Shown here: positions 9,672-19,023 of the stretch, piece by piece
Numbering within the stretch: the stretch's first letter is position 1
Layout: each line of letters starts with the position of its first letter
DNA from: Williamsia herbipolensis
GTDB taxonomy: Bacteria; Actinomycetota; Actinomycetes; Mycobacteriales; Mycobacteriaceae
Assembly (NCBI RefSeq): GCF_000964005.1
Contig: NZ_JXYP01000041.1
Coordinates: 1-64,000 of the forward strand
Reading direction: 5' to 3'
DNA length: 64,000 bases
Program-made: the position numbers and the translations under genes
Notes under the pieces: generated by a model
Told to the model about the DNA's origin: nothing
Databases searched by the model: none
What the model saw: the letters and a program-made list of their open reading frames with translations, nothing else

Positions 9672-10373
9672 TCACCCCTCCGGTTCGGGGGCGTCGGCGT
9701 CGATCTGGCGGGCGTCGTGCACCACGAAGAGTGCGACGACGATCATCGCGACCGCGCAGACGGCCACCGCCGGCGTGCCCAGCCAACGCGAGACGATCGC
9801 GCCGACCACCGCTCCCCCGGCGAACGCCGCCACCACCGCGCTGTAGAGAGCGCACCGGCGGCGACTCTCGGCGTCGCGCTGCGTCAGCAGAGCGTGTACC
9901 GACTCGACGAAGCGCATCAGGTTGCCCGTGGTCGCGATGGTGATGATGGGCATCCCGCCGATGGTGCGGAACAGTTCCATCTGCATGGCCGCCACGAACG
10001 CGATCGGCACCGTCACCACGACATTCGGCCATTCGGCGGGCACGGCGGCCACCACTCCGAGCACGAGTGCCTGCGCGGAGGTGACCGACACCAGGAGTGC
10101 GGCGCTCGTGGCGTCGCGCCACCAGGTGCGCAGGACCGTGGCGACGAGGACGCCGATCACGAAGGCCAGGATCGACCACAGGTGGGCGACGGCACGATGC
10201 CACTCCCCCGCCGCCCCGGACGTCGCGAGCAGGATCACGTTGCCGGTCTGGGTGTTCGCGAACACGCCGCCGCGGGTGAGGTAGGTGTACGCGTCGAGGA
10301 AACCGCCCACGCCGATGAGGATCAGCACGAACCTCGGCGTCGATGCCGTGGCGACCCGCGCCGATCCGCTCAC
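9672..10373 (-). CDS. DUF1275 (YoaK-like) membrane protein
   Basis: A 233-residue inner-membrane protein with about six helices and the family's early motif GFLDAYTYLTRGGVFANTQTGN (split here: helix 1 then the TGN block near 45). Family function is unknown; members are often near transport or resistance genes. GTG start 8 nt after the leuS stop on the same strand, so it is probably read through from leuS. The C-terminus is short and acidic. It converges with the TfoX-N gene. Confidence 0.9.
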   Translation of the reverse strand: MSGSARVATASTPRFVLILIGVGGFLDAYTYLTRGGVFANTQTGNVILLATSGAAGEWHRAVAHLWSILAFVIGVLVATVLRTWWRDATSAALLVSVTSAQALVLGVVAAVPAEWPNVVVTVPIAFVAAMQMELFRTIGGMPIITIATTGNLMRFVESVHALLTQRDAESRRRCALYSAVVAAFAGGAVVGAIVSRWLGTPAVAVCAVAMIVVALFVVHDARQIDADAPEPEG

Positions 10374-10381
10374 CGGATGTC

Positions 10382-13207
10382 CTACGGGACGATGTTGATC
10401 ATCTTGCCCGGCACGAAGATCACCTTCCGGGGCTCACCGTCGAGCAGCGGCGCGATCTTCTCGTCGGCGAGGGCGAGCGCCGTCACCGACGCCTCGTCGG
10501 CGTCGACCGCGATCGTGATGCGGCTGCGCACCTTGCCCTTCACCTGGATCGGGATCTCCACGGTGTTCTCGACCAGAAGGCTCTCGTCGGCGACGGGGAA
10601 GGGACCGCGGGCCAGCGGATCCGGGTGGCCGAGCCTCGACCACAGTTCCTCGGCGATGTGCGGTGCCACCGGTGCCAGCATCAGCAACAGCGGCTCCACG
10701 ACGTCGCGCGGGGCGCCGTCGGCGTACACCTTCGTGAGGTGGTTGGTGAGCTCGATGAGCTTCGCGACCGCGGTGTTGTCCCGCAGCGCCGCGTAGTCGT
10801 CACGTGCTCCGGCGATGGTGCGGTGCAACAGCTTCTGGGTGTCCTCGCCCGGCGTGGCGTCGGTGACGCGGACCGCACCGGTCTCCTCGTCGATCACCAG
10901 GCGCCACACACGCTGCAGGAAACGCTGCGCACCGACGACATCCTTGGTCGCCCACGGACGCGACTGGTCGAGCGGACCCATCGAGAGCTCGTAGACGCGC
11001 AGGGTGTCGGCGCCGTAGTCGCGGCAGATGTCATCGGGCGCAACGGAGTTCTTGAGCGACTTCCCCATCTTCCCGTACTCGCGGTTCACCGGTGCGTCAC
11101 CGAGGAAGAAGCCACCGTCGCGTTCGACGACCTCGTCGGCGGGCACGTAGATGCCGCGGGCGTCGGTGTAGGCGAAGGCCTGGATCATGCCCTGGTTGTA
11201 GAGCTTGCGGTAGGGCTCCTTCGAGCTGACGTGGCCGAGGTCGAACAGCACCTTGTGCCAGAACCGCGAGTACAGCAGATGCAGGACAGCGTGTTCCACG
11301 CCGCCGATGTAGAGGTCGAGACCGCCGGGGTCGTTCGGGCCGTGGAGATCCGGGCGCGGGCCCATCCAGTACTGCTCGTTCTCGGGCGCGCAGAGGGTCT
11401 CGTCGTTGGTGGGGTCGATGTAGCGCAGCTGGTACCAGGAGCTGCCGGCCCACTGCGGCATGACGTTGGTGTCGCGGGTGTAGTGCTGCAGCCCGTCGCC
11501 GAGATCGAGTTCGACGTTCACCCAGTCGGTGGCCTTGGCCAACGGGGGCGAGGGCACGCTGTCGGCGTCGTCGGGGTCGAACGACACCGGCGCGAAATCG
11601 TCGACCTCGGGAAGCTCCACCGGCAGGTCCGACTCCGGGATGGCATGCGCGGTCCCGTCCGCGCCGTAGACGATGGGAAACGGCTCACCCCAGTATCTCT
11701 GGCGTGCGAACAGCCAGTCGCGCAGTTTGTACTGCACGGTCCCCGTTCCCGCGCCCCGGGCCTCGAGCCAGTCGATGATCGCCGTCTTCGCCTCGTCGAC
11801 GCGCATACCCTCGAGGAAGTCCGAGTTCACGATCGGTCCGTCGCCGGTGTACGCCGCGTCGGCGACGCCCTGCTCGGACCCGATCACCTCGACGATGGGA
11901 AGGCCGAAAGCGGTCGCGAACTCGTGGTCGCGCCCGTCGTGGGCGGGCACCGCCATGATGGCGCCGGTGCCGTACCCGATGAGCACATAGTCGGCGATGA
12001 ACACCGGGACCTGCTGTCCGTTCACGGGATTCGTGGCGTAGGCGCCGGTGAAGACGCCGGTCTTCTCCTTGCTCTCCTGCCGTTCGAGATCGGACTTCGC
12101 AGCGATTCCGGCGCGGTACGACGCGACGGCGGCCGCGGGATCGGCTGCGCCGCCGGTCCAGCGGGCGTCGACATCGGCCGGCCAGGCGTCGGCGACGATC
12201 GCGTCGACGAGCGCGTGTTCGGGCGCCAGCACCATGTACGTGGCGCCGAACAGGGTGTCGGGGCGGGTCGTGAACACCTCGATGGGACTCGCCACACCGG
12301 GGACACCGAAGGCGACCTGCGCGCCGCGCGACCGCCCGATCCAGTTCTGCTGCATCGCCTTGACCTTGTCGGGCCAGTCGAGCAGTTCGAGATCGTCGAT
12401 CAGACGGTCGGAGTAGGCGGTGATGCGCATCATCCACTGCCGCAGACGCTTCCGGAACACCGGGAAGTTGCCGCGGTCGCTGCGACCGTCGGCGGTGACC
12501 TCCTCGTTGGCCAGCACGGTCCCCAGACCGGGACACCAGTTCACCACCGAATCGGACTGGTAGACCAGGCGATAGGAGTCGAGGACCTCGGCACGCCCGA
12601 GGCGGTCGAGCTCGGCCCAGACCTCACCGTTCTTCGGTGCGCGCTCGCCTGTCTCGAACTCGGCGACCAGTTCGGGGATGCGGCGCGCACGGTCGGCGTC
12701 GGTGTCGTACCAGGCGTCGTGGATCTGCAGGAAGATCCACTGCGTCCAGCGGTAGAAATCGACGTCGGTGGTGGCGACCCGGCGACGCTCGTCGTGACCG
12801 AGACCCAACCGACGGATCTGGGCGAGGTAGCGCTCGACGTTCGCCTCGGTGGTCGACCGCGGATGCGTACCCGTCTGCACGGCGTACTGCTCGGCGGGCA
12901 GGCCGAAGGCATCGAAGCCCATCGTGTGCAGGACGTTGGCGCCGTCCATGCGGTGGAAGCGCGCGTAGACGTCGCTGGCGATGAACCCGAGCGGGTGACC
13001 GACGTGCAGGCCGGCGCCGGACGGGTACGGGAACATGTCCTGGACGAAGAGCTTGTTCGACCGGTCCGGAGCGCCGAAGGCGGACAGATCGCCGGCCAGC
13101 GGGCCCACCGGGTTCGGGGCCTCGTAGGTGCGGCGGTCGTTCCAGATCCCCTGCCAGCGCTCCTCGATCTCGCCGGCCAGCTGGGCGGTGTAGCGGTACT
13201 CAGTCAC
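10382..13207 (-). CDS. leuS: Leucyl-tRNA synthetase
   Basis: Cytoplasmic class I aminoacyl-tRNA synthetase that charges tRNA-Leu. The 941 residues fit mycobacterial LeuRS. HVGH (68-71) is the HIGH motif and KMGKS (about 713-717) the KMSKS loop; the long CP1 editing domain lies between, and the anticodon/C-terminal domains follow. The open frame extends ~120 codons further upstream, but the GTG at 13207 gives the conserved N-terminus and sits 6 nt after a TACGCT -10 box, consistent with a leaderless transcript. It is divergent from the SdpI-like gene with a 64-nt gap. Confidence 0.98.
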   Translation of the reverse strand: MTEYRYTAQLAGEIEERWQGIWNDRRTYEAPNPVGPLAGDLSAFGAPDRSNKLFVQDMFPYPSGAGLHVGHPLGFIASDVYARFHRMDGANVLHTMGFDAFGLPAEQYAVQTGTHPRSTTEANVERYLAQIRRLGLGHDERRRVATTDVDFYRWTQWIFLQIHDAWYDTDADRARRIPELVAEFETGERAPKNGEVWAELDRLGRAEVLDSYRLVYQSDSVVNWCPGLGTVLANEEVTADGRSDRGNFPVFRKRLRQWMMRITAYSDRLIDDLELLDWPDKVKAMQQNWIGRSRGAQVAFGVPGVASPIEVFTTRPDTLFGATYMVLAPEHALVDAIVADAWPADVDARWTGGAADPAAAVASYRAGIAAKSDLERQESKEKTGVFTGAYATNPVNGQQVPVFIADYVLIGYGTGAIMAVPAHDGRDHEFATAFGLPIVEVIGSEQGVADAAYTGDGPIVNSDFLEGMRVDEAKTAIIDWLEARGAGTGTVQYKLRDWLFARQRYWGEPFPIVYGADGTAHAIPESDLPVELPEVDDFAPVSFDPDDADSVPSPPLAKATDWVNVELDLGDGLQHYTRDTNVMPQWAGSSWYQLRYIDPTNDETLCAPENEQYWMGPRPDLHGPNDPGGLDLYIGGVEHAVLHLLYSRFWHKVLFDLGHVSSKEPYRKLYNQGMIQAFAYTDARGIYVPADEVVERDGGFFLGDAPVNREYGKMGKSLKNSVAPDDICRDYGADTLRVYELSMGPLDQSRPWATKDVVGAQRFLQRVWRLVIDEETGAVRVTDATPGEDTQKLLHRTIAGARDDYAALRDNTAVAKLIELTNHLTKVYADGAPRDVVEPLLLMLAPVAPHIAEELWSRLGHPDPLARGPFPVADESLLVENTVEIPIQVKGKVRSRITIAVDADEASVTALALADEKIAPLLDGEPRKVIFVPGKMINIVP

Positions 13208-13213
13208 CTGACC

Positions 13214-13264
13214 AGCGTAAAGCGTCACCTCGATGCGGTCGGGGGCGGTAGGTGCTCGTAGAAT
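13214..13264. promoter_or_regulatory. Divergent leaderless promoters of leuS and the SdpI-like gene
   Basis: Minus strand TACGCT (13214-13219) is 6 nt from the leuS GTG; plus strand TAGAAT (13259-13264) is 7 nt from the GTG at 13272. No Shine-Dalgarno is visible before either start. Neither has a clear TTGACA-like -35. Confidence 0.5.
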
Positions 13265-13271
13265 CGACACC

Positions 13272-13733
13272 GTGAACGCAGCTGCCCTGACCATCGCCGT
13301 GGTCGATGCCGTCCTGGCGGTCGTCTTCGTCACGTCCGGGGTTCTCGGCGTGACCCGGCGCCTGCCGCGCAACCGGTTCGTGGGTATCCGCACGCCGGTC
13401 ACCCTGCGCACCGACGAGACATTCGCCGCGGCGCACGCCGTCGCCGGACCGGGACTCATCGGTGGGGGAGTCATCCTCGCCCTCGGCGCGGTGCTCGGCC
13501 TGGGCGCCGGCAGCGTCACCGGCCTGGTGTTCGCGCTGGTCGCGCTGGTGGCGGCGCTGGTCATCCTGGGCGCGGCGAGTTCCTACGGACTGCGCGCGGC
13601 CGCGCGGGTGCCCGACTGGGACGAGGAGTCGTCGTCGTGCGGGACCTCCGGCGGATGCGGCAGCTGCGTGCTGCAGGGCTCCTGCGCCCCGGCCGCGGCC
13701 GCCTCCGCCGACGCCTCGGCACACACCTCCTGA
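13272..13733 (+). CDS. SdpI-like membrane protein with Cys-rich tail
   Basis: A 153-residue protein with three hydrophobic helices (about 3-25, 55-78, 85-105) and the [15 protein letters not shown] block of the SdpI family, whose Bacillus member is an immunity protein/signal sensor. Actinobacterial members are mostly of unknown function. After the last helix comes an acidic linker and a Cys-rich tail (Cys at about 119, 124, 127, 133) followed by Ala-rich sequence, unusual for the family and possibly metal- or redox-active. The GTG at 13272 is preferred to a start 39 nt upstream because TAGAAT is exactly 7 nt before it. The next gene begins 18 nt after the stop. Confidence 0.8.
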   Translation: MNAAALTIAVVDAVLAVVFVTSGVLGVTRRLPRNRFVGIRTPVTLRTDETFAAAHAVAGPGLIGGGVILALGAVLGLGAGSVTGLVFALVALVAALVILGAASSYGLRAAARVPDWDEESSSCGTSGGCGSCVLQGSCAPAAAASADASAHTS

Positions 13734-13751
13734 CGCGCCGGGTAACCCATC

Positions 13752-14744
13752 GTGCTCGCACGTCTGCACATCGACGGCTTCATCCTGGCGATCCTCGCCG
13801 CGGTCGCGATCGCCTCGATCCTCCCCGCCGGTGGTGGCTTCGCCGACGTGATGTCGTGGGTGGTGGTGGCCGCGATCGCGCTCCTGTTCTTCCTCTACGG
13901 CGCGCGTATGCATCCGCGCGAGGCACTGGCCGGACTCACCCACTGGCGCCTGCACCTCACGATCCTGGCGTTCACCTTCGTGTTGTTCCCGCTGATCGGG
14001 CTCGCGCTGCGACCGATCGCTCCGCACGTACTCGGTGACGACCTGTACACCGGTGTGCTGTTCCTGTGTCTCGTGCCGTCGACGGTGCAGTCGTCGATCG
14101 CGTTCACCTCCATCGCCCGGGGCAACGTGGCCGGCGCGATCGTGAGCGCGTCGGCGTCGAATCTCCTCGGCGTCGTCCTCACACCGCTGCTCGTGGTGGC
14201 GCTCATCTCGACCACCGGCGGCGTCAGCATCTCGCCCGGATCGTTCCTGACCATCGTCCTCGAGATCCTCGTGCCGTTCATCGTCGGTCAGCTCGCGCGC
14301 CCGGTCATCGGATCGTGGCTCACCGCACACGCCAAGCCGACGAAGCTCGTCGACCGCGGGTCGATCGTGCTGGTCGTCTACGTCGCGTTCAGCGAGGGCA
14401 TGCAGCAGCACATCTGGTCGACGGTGCAGTGGTGGCAGGTGCTGGTGCTGATCGCGGGATCGGTCGCGTTGGTGGGCTTCCTGCTGTGGCTCACCTCGCG
14501 GGTAGCGCGCCTGATGCGCTTCGACCGTGCCGACGAGATCGCGATCCAGTTCTGCGGCACCAAGAAGAGTCTCGCCACCGGCCTGCCCATTGCCGCCGTG
14601 CTGTTCTCCGACTCGCAGGTGGGCCTGATCGTGCTGCCGCTGTTGGTGTTCCACCAGGTGCAGCTCATGATGTGCGCCTGGTGGGCGGGGCGGCTCAGTC
14701 GCGAGCCGCAGCGCGAGGACGCACCCGCACCCACTGCCACGTAA
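13752..14744 (+). CDS. Bile acid:sodium symporter-like transporter
   Basis: A 330-residue inner-membrane protein with about nine to ten helices, of the SBF-like group (Pfam PF13593, YfeH type) in the BASS superfamily, which import organic anions with sodium. Conserved core blocks LVPSTVQSSIAFTSIARGN and QFCGTKKSLATGLP match the crossover-helix regions of the family. Substrate unknown. GTG start, no strong ribosome site. Its 3' end overlaps the convergent serine hydrolase gene by 50 nt, an unusually long overlap of two real coding ends. Confidence 0.93.
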   Translation: MLARLHIDGFILAILAAVAIASILPAGGGFADVMSWVVVAAIALLFFLYGARMHPREALAGLTHWRLHLTILAFTFVLFPLIGLALRPIAPHVLGDDLYTGVLFLCLVPSTVQSSIAFTSIARGNVAGAIVSASASNLLGVVLTPLLVVALISTTGGVSISPGSFLTIVLEILVPFIVGQLARPVIGSWLTAHAKPTKLVDRGSIVLVVYVAFSEGMQQHIWSTVQWWQVLVLIAGSVALVGFLLWLTSRVARLMRFDRADEIAIQFCGTKKSLATGLPIAAVLFSDSQVGLIVLPLLVFHQVQLMMCAWWAGRLSREPQREDAPAPTAT

Positions 14745-16161
14745 TCCATCCGGGGCGTCTACGCCCGACCAGGGTCGCAGCCAGGGCTGCCCACGACACT
14801 GCGGTCGCGACGAGACCGACCGCCGCGTCCGGCGCCCAGATCCACAGCTGTCGCGCTGACGCTCCGAGGAGCCAGGGTCCCATCACCACGGCCGCGACGA
14901 CACCGAGCGATGCGACGGCGCAGGCGATGCGGATCCCGCGGCGACGAACGCGACGCCACGCGAGAACCGTGGCCAGCAGTCCGATTCCCACCGCAGCCGC
15001 CAGAGCCCATGGCAGCAGCCCGAGCGCGGCGTCGCCGGACCCGGGCTCACGTCGCTGTCCGTCGGTGATGGCGAGGAGATCACCGGCCACAGCAGCGAGG
15101 GCCGGGGCGCGAGCCTCGCTGTACGCATTCGCGAGCACGACGACACCGTTCCCGTCGGACCTGAGCATCACGTGCGCGAAGTAGCCGGGCGTCGCCCCCG
15201 TGTGGTGCACCACCCGGCGTCCGTCGGAATCAGCGACACGCCAACCGAACCCGTACCGGTCGTCGCCCGACCGAACACGCGGACGATGGAGGTCGGCCAG
15301 CATCGTGGCATCGAGAACGTCGGGAGCTCGTCCCATCTGCGCCTGCGCGTAGACGACCATGTCCTCGATCGTCGACGCGATGTAGCCGTACGGCGCTCCT
15401 GATTCGTCGAAGCCGGGGTCGTACCGGACCGGCTGCCCCCACCAGAACCGATGTCCTGCAGGCAGATCGCGGACATCGGCCGACGCGGCCGATGTGTGTG
15501 CCATGCCGAGCGGATCCAGCAGATCCGAGCGCAGGACGTCGGCATACGGTCGACCGGTGACCTTCTCGATCAGGGCACCGAGCATCAGGTAGTTGGCGTC
15601 GCTGTATCGGTAGACCCCGGGGCGACCCGAACGGTGTAGATCCCGCGCTGCACGGTCGATCGCGCCGGCGGAGTTGTCGAACCGCTCCGACACGGCCAAT
15701 CCATCGGACGCCGTGAAACCGGCGGTGTGCGTGAGCAACTGTTCTGTCGTCGCGTCAGCGGCCGCCGACCACGGCAGGTGATCACCGACGCGGTCGGACC
15801 ACCGCAACAATCCCGCCCGTACCTGCTTCGCCACGATTGCCGCGGTCATCGACTTGGCCACCGACCCGATGAGGAAGGGCGTTCGCGCATCGACGGCGCG
15901 CCCTTCTCCGTCGTACCCGCGGAAGTGGTGGACAGGCGGCGCCTCGCCGTCGATGACGGCAACGGCCATACCCGGGATCGACTGCTCGTCGGCCACGCGA
16001 TCGAGGTAGGTGTCGACGCGCGATCCGACATCGTCGGCCGGTCTGCCTGATGCAGTTGCCAGCGTACCGACGCACAGCGCGAGGAGGACGGCCACGACAA
16101 GTGTTCGGAGGCAGCTCGATCGGCGCGACGGTCCGACATTCTCAATATGACCGTATTGCAT
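14695..16161 (-). CDS. Secreted/membrane serine hydrolase, beta-lactamase class C-like
   Basis: A 488-residue protein: N-terminal signal segment (18-38), a class C beta-lactamase/DD-peptidase-like domain (about 45-375) and a C-terminal membrane domain of three helices (about 395-480). Catalytic SxxK is Ser100-Val-Ala-Lys103; the second motif is Tyr-Ser-Asp near 185 in place of the usual Tyr-x-Asn, and the third is HTG near 318. Such proteins act as D-aminopeptidases, esterases or penicillin-binding proteins outside the membrane. The ATG at 16161 lies inside a perfect inverted repeat shared with the divergent TetR gene, so repression by that TetR is likely. The 3' end overlaps the transporter gene. 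Confidence 0.88.
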   Translation of the reverse strand: MQYGHIENVGPSRRSSCLRTLVVAVLLALCVGTLATASGRPADDVGSRVDTYLDRVADEQSIPGMAVAVIDGEAPPVHHFRGYDGEGRAVDARTPFLIGSVAKSMTAAIVAKQVRAGLLRWSDRVGDHLPWSAAADATTEQLLTHTAGFTASDGLAVSERFDNSAGAIDRAARDLHRSGRPGVYRYSDANYLMLGALIEKVTGRPYADVLRSDLLDPLGMAHTSAASADVRDLPAGHRFWWGQPVRYDPGFDESGAPYGYIASTIEDMVVYAQAQMGRAPDVLDATMLADLHRPRVRSGDDRYGFGWRVADSDGRRVVHHTGATPGYFAHVMLRSDGNGVVVLANAYSEARAPALAAVAGDLLAITDGQRREPGSGDAALGLLPWALAAAVGIGLLATVLAWRRVRRRGIRIACAVASLGVVAAVVMGPWLLGASARQLWIWAPDAAVGLVATAVSWAALAATLVGRRRPGWITWQWVRVRPRAAARD

Positions 16162-16209
16162 GGGAGCAATACAAGCATATTGGTTTCGCGCCGTCCACGC
16201 GGATAGGGT
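16153..16209. promoter_or_regulatory. TetR operator and leaderless promoter
   Basis: GTATTGC-N6-GCAATAC (16153-16172) is a perfect 7-bp-arm inverted repeat covering the start of the serine hydrolase gene and the -35 zone of the divergent TetR gene. TAGGGT (16204-16209) lies 6 nt before the TetR ATG at 16216. On the minus strand TATGCT lies 12 nt before the hydrolase ATG. Confidence 0.6.
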
Positions 16210-16215
16210 CGAGGC

Positions 16216-16848
16216 ATGGCAGCGACCGAACATCGAGACGCGCGTCGAGCGCAGATCGTCACGGGCGTCCGGGCCGTCGCACGTGCGCAGGGCATCGGGA
16301 ACGTCACCGTCGCACGAACCGCGGACGCCGCGGGCGTGTCCGTCGGCATGGTGCAGCACTACTACCGCACCAAGGAGGATCTCCTCATCGACGCGTTCCG
16401 CGCCGTGCACGAGAGCGTTCTCGACCGGGTCGACCACCAGATCGCGCTGTCGGAGCGACGCGGGGCGCGTATCGAGCAGATGCTCGTCGACGGCCTGGCG
16501 CAGCTACTGCCGCTCTCACCCACGCGACGCGACGAGGTGTACCTCACGCACGCCTTCGCCGGCCTGTCCCTCGAGGACGCCACCATCCGTACCCACCTCG
16601 ACGACGCACGCGACGAGATACTCCGGCGGGTGAGCGCAGCGCTGGAGAACGGTCAGATGTGCGGTGAGGTGGATGCCGATCTGGATTGCGCTGCTGCGGC
16701 GTTCACCGTCGTCGCACTCGTCGACGGACTCGCCGCAAAGCTCCTTCCCGACGCCGACACAACCGAGCGGTCATGGGCGGTCGACGCCCTCACCGACGCG
16801 GTCGCCCGCCTGTGTCCGGGGGAGTGCCACCACGGACTAGGCGACTGA
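16216..16848 (+). CDS. TetR-family regulator
   Basis: A 210-residue TetR/AcrR repressor. The helix-turn-helix is at about 31-55 (VTVARTADAAGVSVGMVQHYYRT type), followed by an all-helical ligand domain of the kind often annotated TetR_C_6 (BetI-like). It is divergent from the serine hydrolase with a perfect inverted repeat between them, so it probably represses both. ATG is 6 nt after TAGGGT, indicating a leaderless mRNA. Its last 12 nt overlap the convergent TetR gene. Effector unknown. Confidence 0.92.
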   Translation: MAATEHRDARRAQIVTGVRAVARAQGIGNVTVARTADAAGVSVGMVQHYYRTKEDLLIDAFRAVHESVLDRVDHQIALSERRGARIEQMLVDGLAQLLPLSPTRRDEVYLTHAFAGLSLEDATIRTHLDDARDEILRRVSAALENGQMCGEVDADLDCAAAAFTVVALVDGLAAKLLPDADTTERSWAVDALTDAVARLCPGECHHGLGD

Positions 16849-17478
16849 CTGCGCCGCGAGAAGCTCGGCGTGACGCACGACGGCGTCGAGTGACGCCTCC
16901 AACGGTGTTGTGCTGCGCTGGATCTGGGCCATGAGCAGCCCGCCCTGCAGCGCTGCGAGAGTCGACATGGCGAGGGCCGAGGTGTCGGCGCGGTCGTCGA
17001 ACACCCCACGCGCACGCATCGACTCGTAGCCGCGGCGAATCGCCCGCTCCCATCGCCCGAGGGCTCGTGCGACGCCGGCACGCGCGTCGACGTCGACCTC
17101 GGCGACCTGGACACCCAGTGATCCCAACGGGCATCCGCCCGAGCACCCGCCGAGGCGCTGGTAGTCGACGATCCACGCGCACCACCGCCGGAGTGCGTCG
17201 ATCGAGTCGATATCGGCGAACATCGACTCGTGTGCGCCGACGATGGTTTCGTCCTGATGCTCGATGACCGCGTGCACGAGCGCGTCCTTGTCGGCGAAGT
17301 AGTGATAGATCTGCGAACTGCTGACGCCGGCGCGCGCCCGGACGTCCTCCATCGTGGTGCCCGCGACGCCGGTGTCGAGCATCAGCTCGGCTGCCGCGGT
17401 GACGATGCGCGCCCGGGTCTCGCGACCCCTGACCGTGAGCGGTCTCCCGGTGTGCGTGCGCTGAGTGTCGACGGTCAT
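16837..17478 (-). CDS. TetR-family regulator, probable redox type
   Basis: A 213-residue TetR/AcrR repressor. The N-terminal helix-turn-helix (about 30-55, GTTMEDVRARAGVSSSQIYHYF type) is followed by the GGCSGGCPLGSL block, a two-cysteine motif typical of the LmrA/YxaF-like subgroup. The cysteines could sense oxidants or electrophiles; this is inference supported by the divergent peroxiredoxin gene. ATG lies 6 nt after TAGGGT on the minus strand. A palindrome TGGACAGTCCA sits at its -35 position. The 3' end overlaps the other TetR gene by 12 nt. Confidence 0.92.
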   Translation of the reverse strand: MTVDTQRTHTGRPLTVRGRETRARIVTAAAELMLDTGVAGTTMEDVRARAGVSSSQIYHYFADKDALVHAVIEHQDETIVGAHESMFADIDSIDALRRWCAWIVDYQRLGGCSGGCPLGSLGVQVAEVDVDARAGVARALGRWERAIRRGYESMRARGVFDDRADTSALAMSTLAALQGGLLMAQIQRSTTPLEASLDAVVRHAELLAAQSVA

Positions 17479-17484
17479 CGATCC

Positions 17485-17530
17485 ACCCTAGAGTTTCTGG
17501 ATTGGACAGTCCACTTTTGTTTCGACAGTC
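17485..17530. promoter_or_regulatory. Promoter/operator between TetR and peroxiredoxin genes
   Basis: Minus-strand TAGGGT (17485-17490) is 6 nt before the TetR ATG. TGGACAGTCCA (17503-17513) is an 11-bp palindrome at the corresponding -35 position. GACAGTC occurs twice in direct orientation (17505-17511 and 17524-17530), 19 nt apart, so a paired operator is possible. Confidence 0.5.
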
Positions 17531-17585
17531 TGGTGTCACCGAGGCGGCGTGCCCCGGGATCGGACACACCAGTGAAGGAATCACG

Positions 17586-18251
17586 ATGACCACATCGCAG
17601 GATTCGATGACCCAGCAGCTGACCGCGACCCTCGAGGGTTCGCTCACCCAACTCCCCGCCGAGGTGAGCGCGGCATTCGCCGCCGACCGGGACGGGCTCG
17701 ACGCGGCCGGCACGCCCGCCGGGGTGGCCGCGGTCGGGAGCACCGTCGCCGACGTCGAGCTCATCACCGCCCAGGGTGCCACCACTCGTCTGCACAGCGA
17801 GATCAGCGGGCGCCCCGCTGTTCTCGTGTTCTACCGCGGCGCCTGGTGCCCCTACTGCAACGTGGCACTCGGCGCCTACCAGCGCGAACTGGTGCCCGCG
17901 CTCGCCGACCGTGGCGCGACCCTGATCGCCATCAGCCCCCAGAAGCCCGACGGCTCGCTCAGCGCGCAGGAGTCGAACGAGCTGACCTTCACGGTGTTGT
18001 CGGATCCCGGCAACGCGCTCGCGGGCCACCTCGGGATCATCGCGCCCAACAACCCCGACGCCATCGCGGCGCAGAAGCAGCTCGGCCTCGACGTCACCGA
18101 GCACAACGCCGACGGCACCGCCGATCTGCCGTTCCCGACCGTCGTCGTTCTCGACGCGGACGGCACGATCGCGTTCATCGACGTGCACCCGAACTACACG
18201 ACCCGCACCGAGACCGCCGACATCCTCGCCGCGGTCGACGCGCTCGGCTGA
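17586..18251 (+). CDS. AhpC/TSA-type peroxiredoxin-like protein
   Basis: A 221-residue thioredoxin-fold protein. The active site is FYRGAWCPYC with Cys88 and Cys91; the peroxidatic-type block and the following PxxPDGSL/ FTVLSDPG segments match the AhpC/TSA redoxin family. It probably reduces peroxides or disulfides in the cytoplasm. The ATG at 17586 has an AAGGA site; an in-frame ATG at 17502 would lie inside the operator region and is rejected. It is divergent from a Cys-containing TetR and convergent with a DsbA-like oxidoreductase, so the three form a small redox locus. A long hairpin follows the stop. Confidence 0.9.
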   Translation: MTTSQDSMTQQLTATLEGSLTQLPAEVSAAFAADRDGLDAAGTPAGVAAVGSTVADVELITAQGATTRLHSEISGRPAVLVFYRGAWCPYCNVALGAYQRELVPALADRGATLIAISPQKPDGSLSAQESNELTFTVLSDPGNALAGHLGIIAPNNPDAIAAQKQLGLDVTEHNADGTADLPFPTVVVLDADGTIAFIDVHPNYTTRTETADILAAVDALG

Positions 18252-18256
18252 GCCGG

Positions 18257-18296
18257 ACGGGGGCTCGTCAGCGCTTCTGGCGGCGCGAGCCCCCGT
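18257..18296 (+). terminator. Hairpin after peroxiredoxin gene
   Basis: ACGGGGGCTCG and CGAGCCCCCGT form perfect 11-bp arms separated by 18 nt. The right arm lies within the 3' end of the convergent DsbA-like gene, so the element can terminate both transcripts. No U-tract. Confidence 0.6.
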
Positions 18297-18990
18297 GCCA
18301 GTCCTCCGTGGCGCCGGCCTCGTCCTCGGAGACGCCGAGCCCGCGCAGTTGCGGCATCTCCCGCAGGCTGCGCTTGAGTTCGGCGAATCCGGGGAACCGT
18401 GCGAGACCGACGACGTGGTCCCACAACTCGGCGGCCTCCGACGGATCGGGCAGGCGACTGATCACCGGCCCGAAGAACGCGACACCCTCCGGCGGCCGGA
18501 AGTGGATGATCGGCGTCCCGACGTCCTTACCGGTGAGGGCGAGGGCCTCGTCGGTCTCGGCCTGGATCTCCGCGTCGCGACCGGCGTCGTCGAGGGCGTC
18601 GAGATGCGCGTCGGACATACCGAGCTCGTCGAGGATCGGGGCGAGGAACTCGCGTGTGCCGCGGTGCGCGGGATCCTCGTCCGGTACCGGATCGGAGTCG
18701 AAGATGTGGTCACCCAGCGTCGCGTACAGCGCTGTGACACCTTCGCGGCCGTACTGCTCGCGCACCGATGACGCCGCGCGGAGCAGGCGCAGACCCGCGG
18801 TGTGTCCCGCCTCGTACTCGGGCGGGAAGTGGGCGTCGTAGTCGATGTGGGAGTTGAGGAGTCGCAGCGAGATGAAGCGCCACTCGACGGAGTAGTCGCG
18901 TTCGCGCTGGACCATGCGTACCCATTTGCTGGTCATCCAGGCGAACGGGCACACCGGGTCGAAGTAGAAGTTGATGTCGGCGGTGGTCAT
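18268..18990 (-). CDS. DsbA-family protein, mycothiol-dependent nitroreductase-like
   Basis: A 240-residue thioredoxin-fold protein of the Rv2466c-like group of DsbA proteins, which reduce nitro compounds and quinones with mycothiol. The start FYFDPVCPFAW aligns with FWFDPLCPWCW of Rv2466c, and the cis-Pro block DVGTPIIHF and GVAFFGP segment are conserved. The second active-site Cys is Ala here (Cys14-Pro-Phe-Ala17), so only a monothiol mechanism is possible. A Glu/Asp-rich insertion near residues 95-105 makes it ~30 residues longer than Rv2466c. Likely acts in cytosolic redox or electrophile defence next to a peroxiredoxin. Confidence 0.88.
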   Translation of the reverse strand: MTTADINFYFDPVCPFAWMTSKWVRMVQRERDYSVEWRFISLRLLNSHIDYDAHFPPEYEAGHTAGLRLLRAASSVREQYGREGVTALYATLGDHIFDSDPVPDEDPAHRGTREFLAPILDELGMSDAHLDALDDAGRDAEIQAETDEALALTGKDVGTPIIHFRPPEGVAFFGPVISRLPDPSEAAELWDHVVGLARFPGFAELKRSLREMPQLRGLGVSEDEAGATEDWHGGSRRQKR

Positions 18991-19023
18991 GCTTTCCAGA
19001 CAAGCACATCCCGCCGGTCGAGG

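Noticed and set aside
10343-13261. 972-codon open frame antisense to leuS
   Set aside because: It is the complement of LeuRS coding bias; no family motif and no ribosome site.
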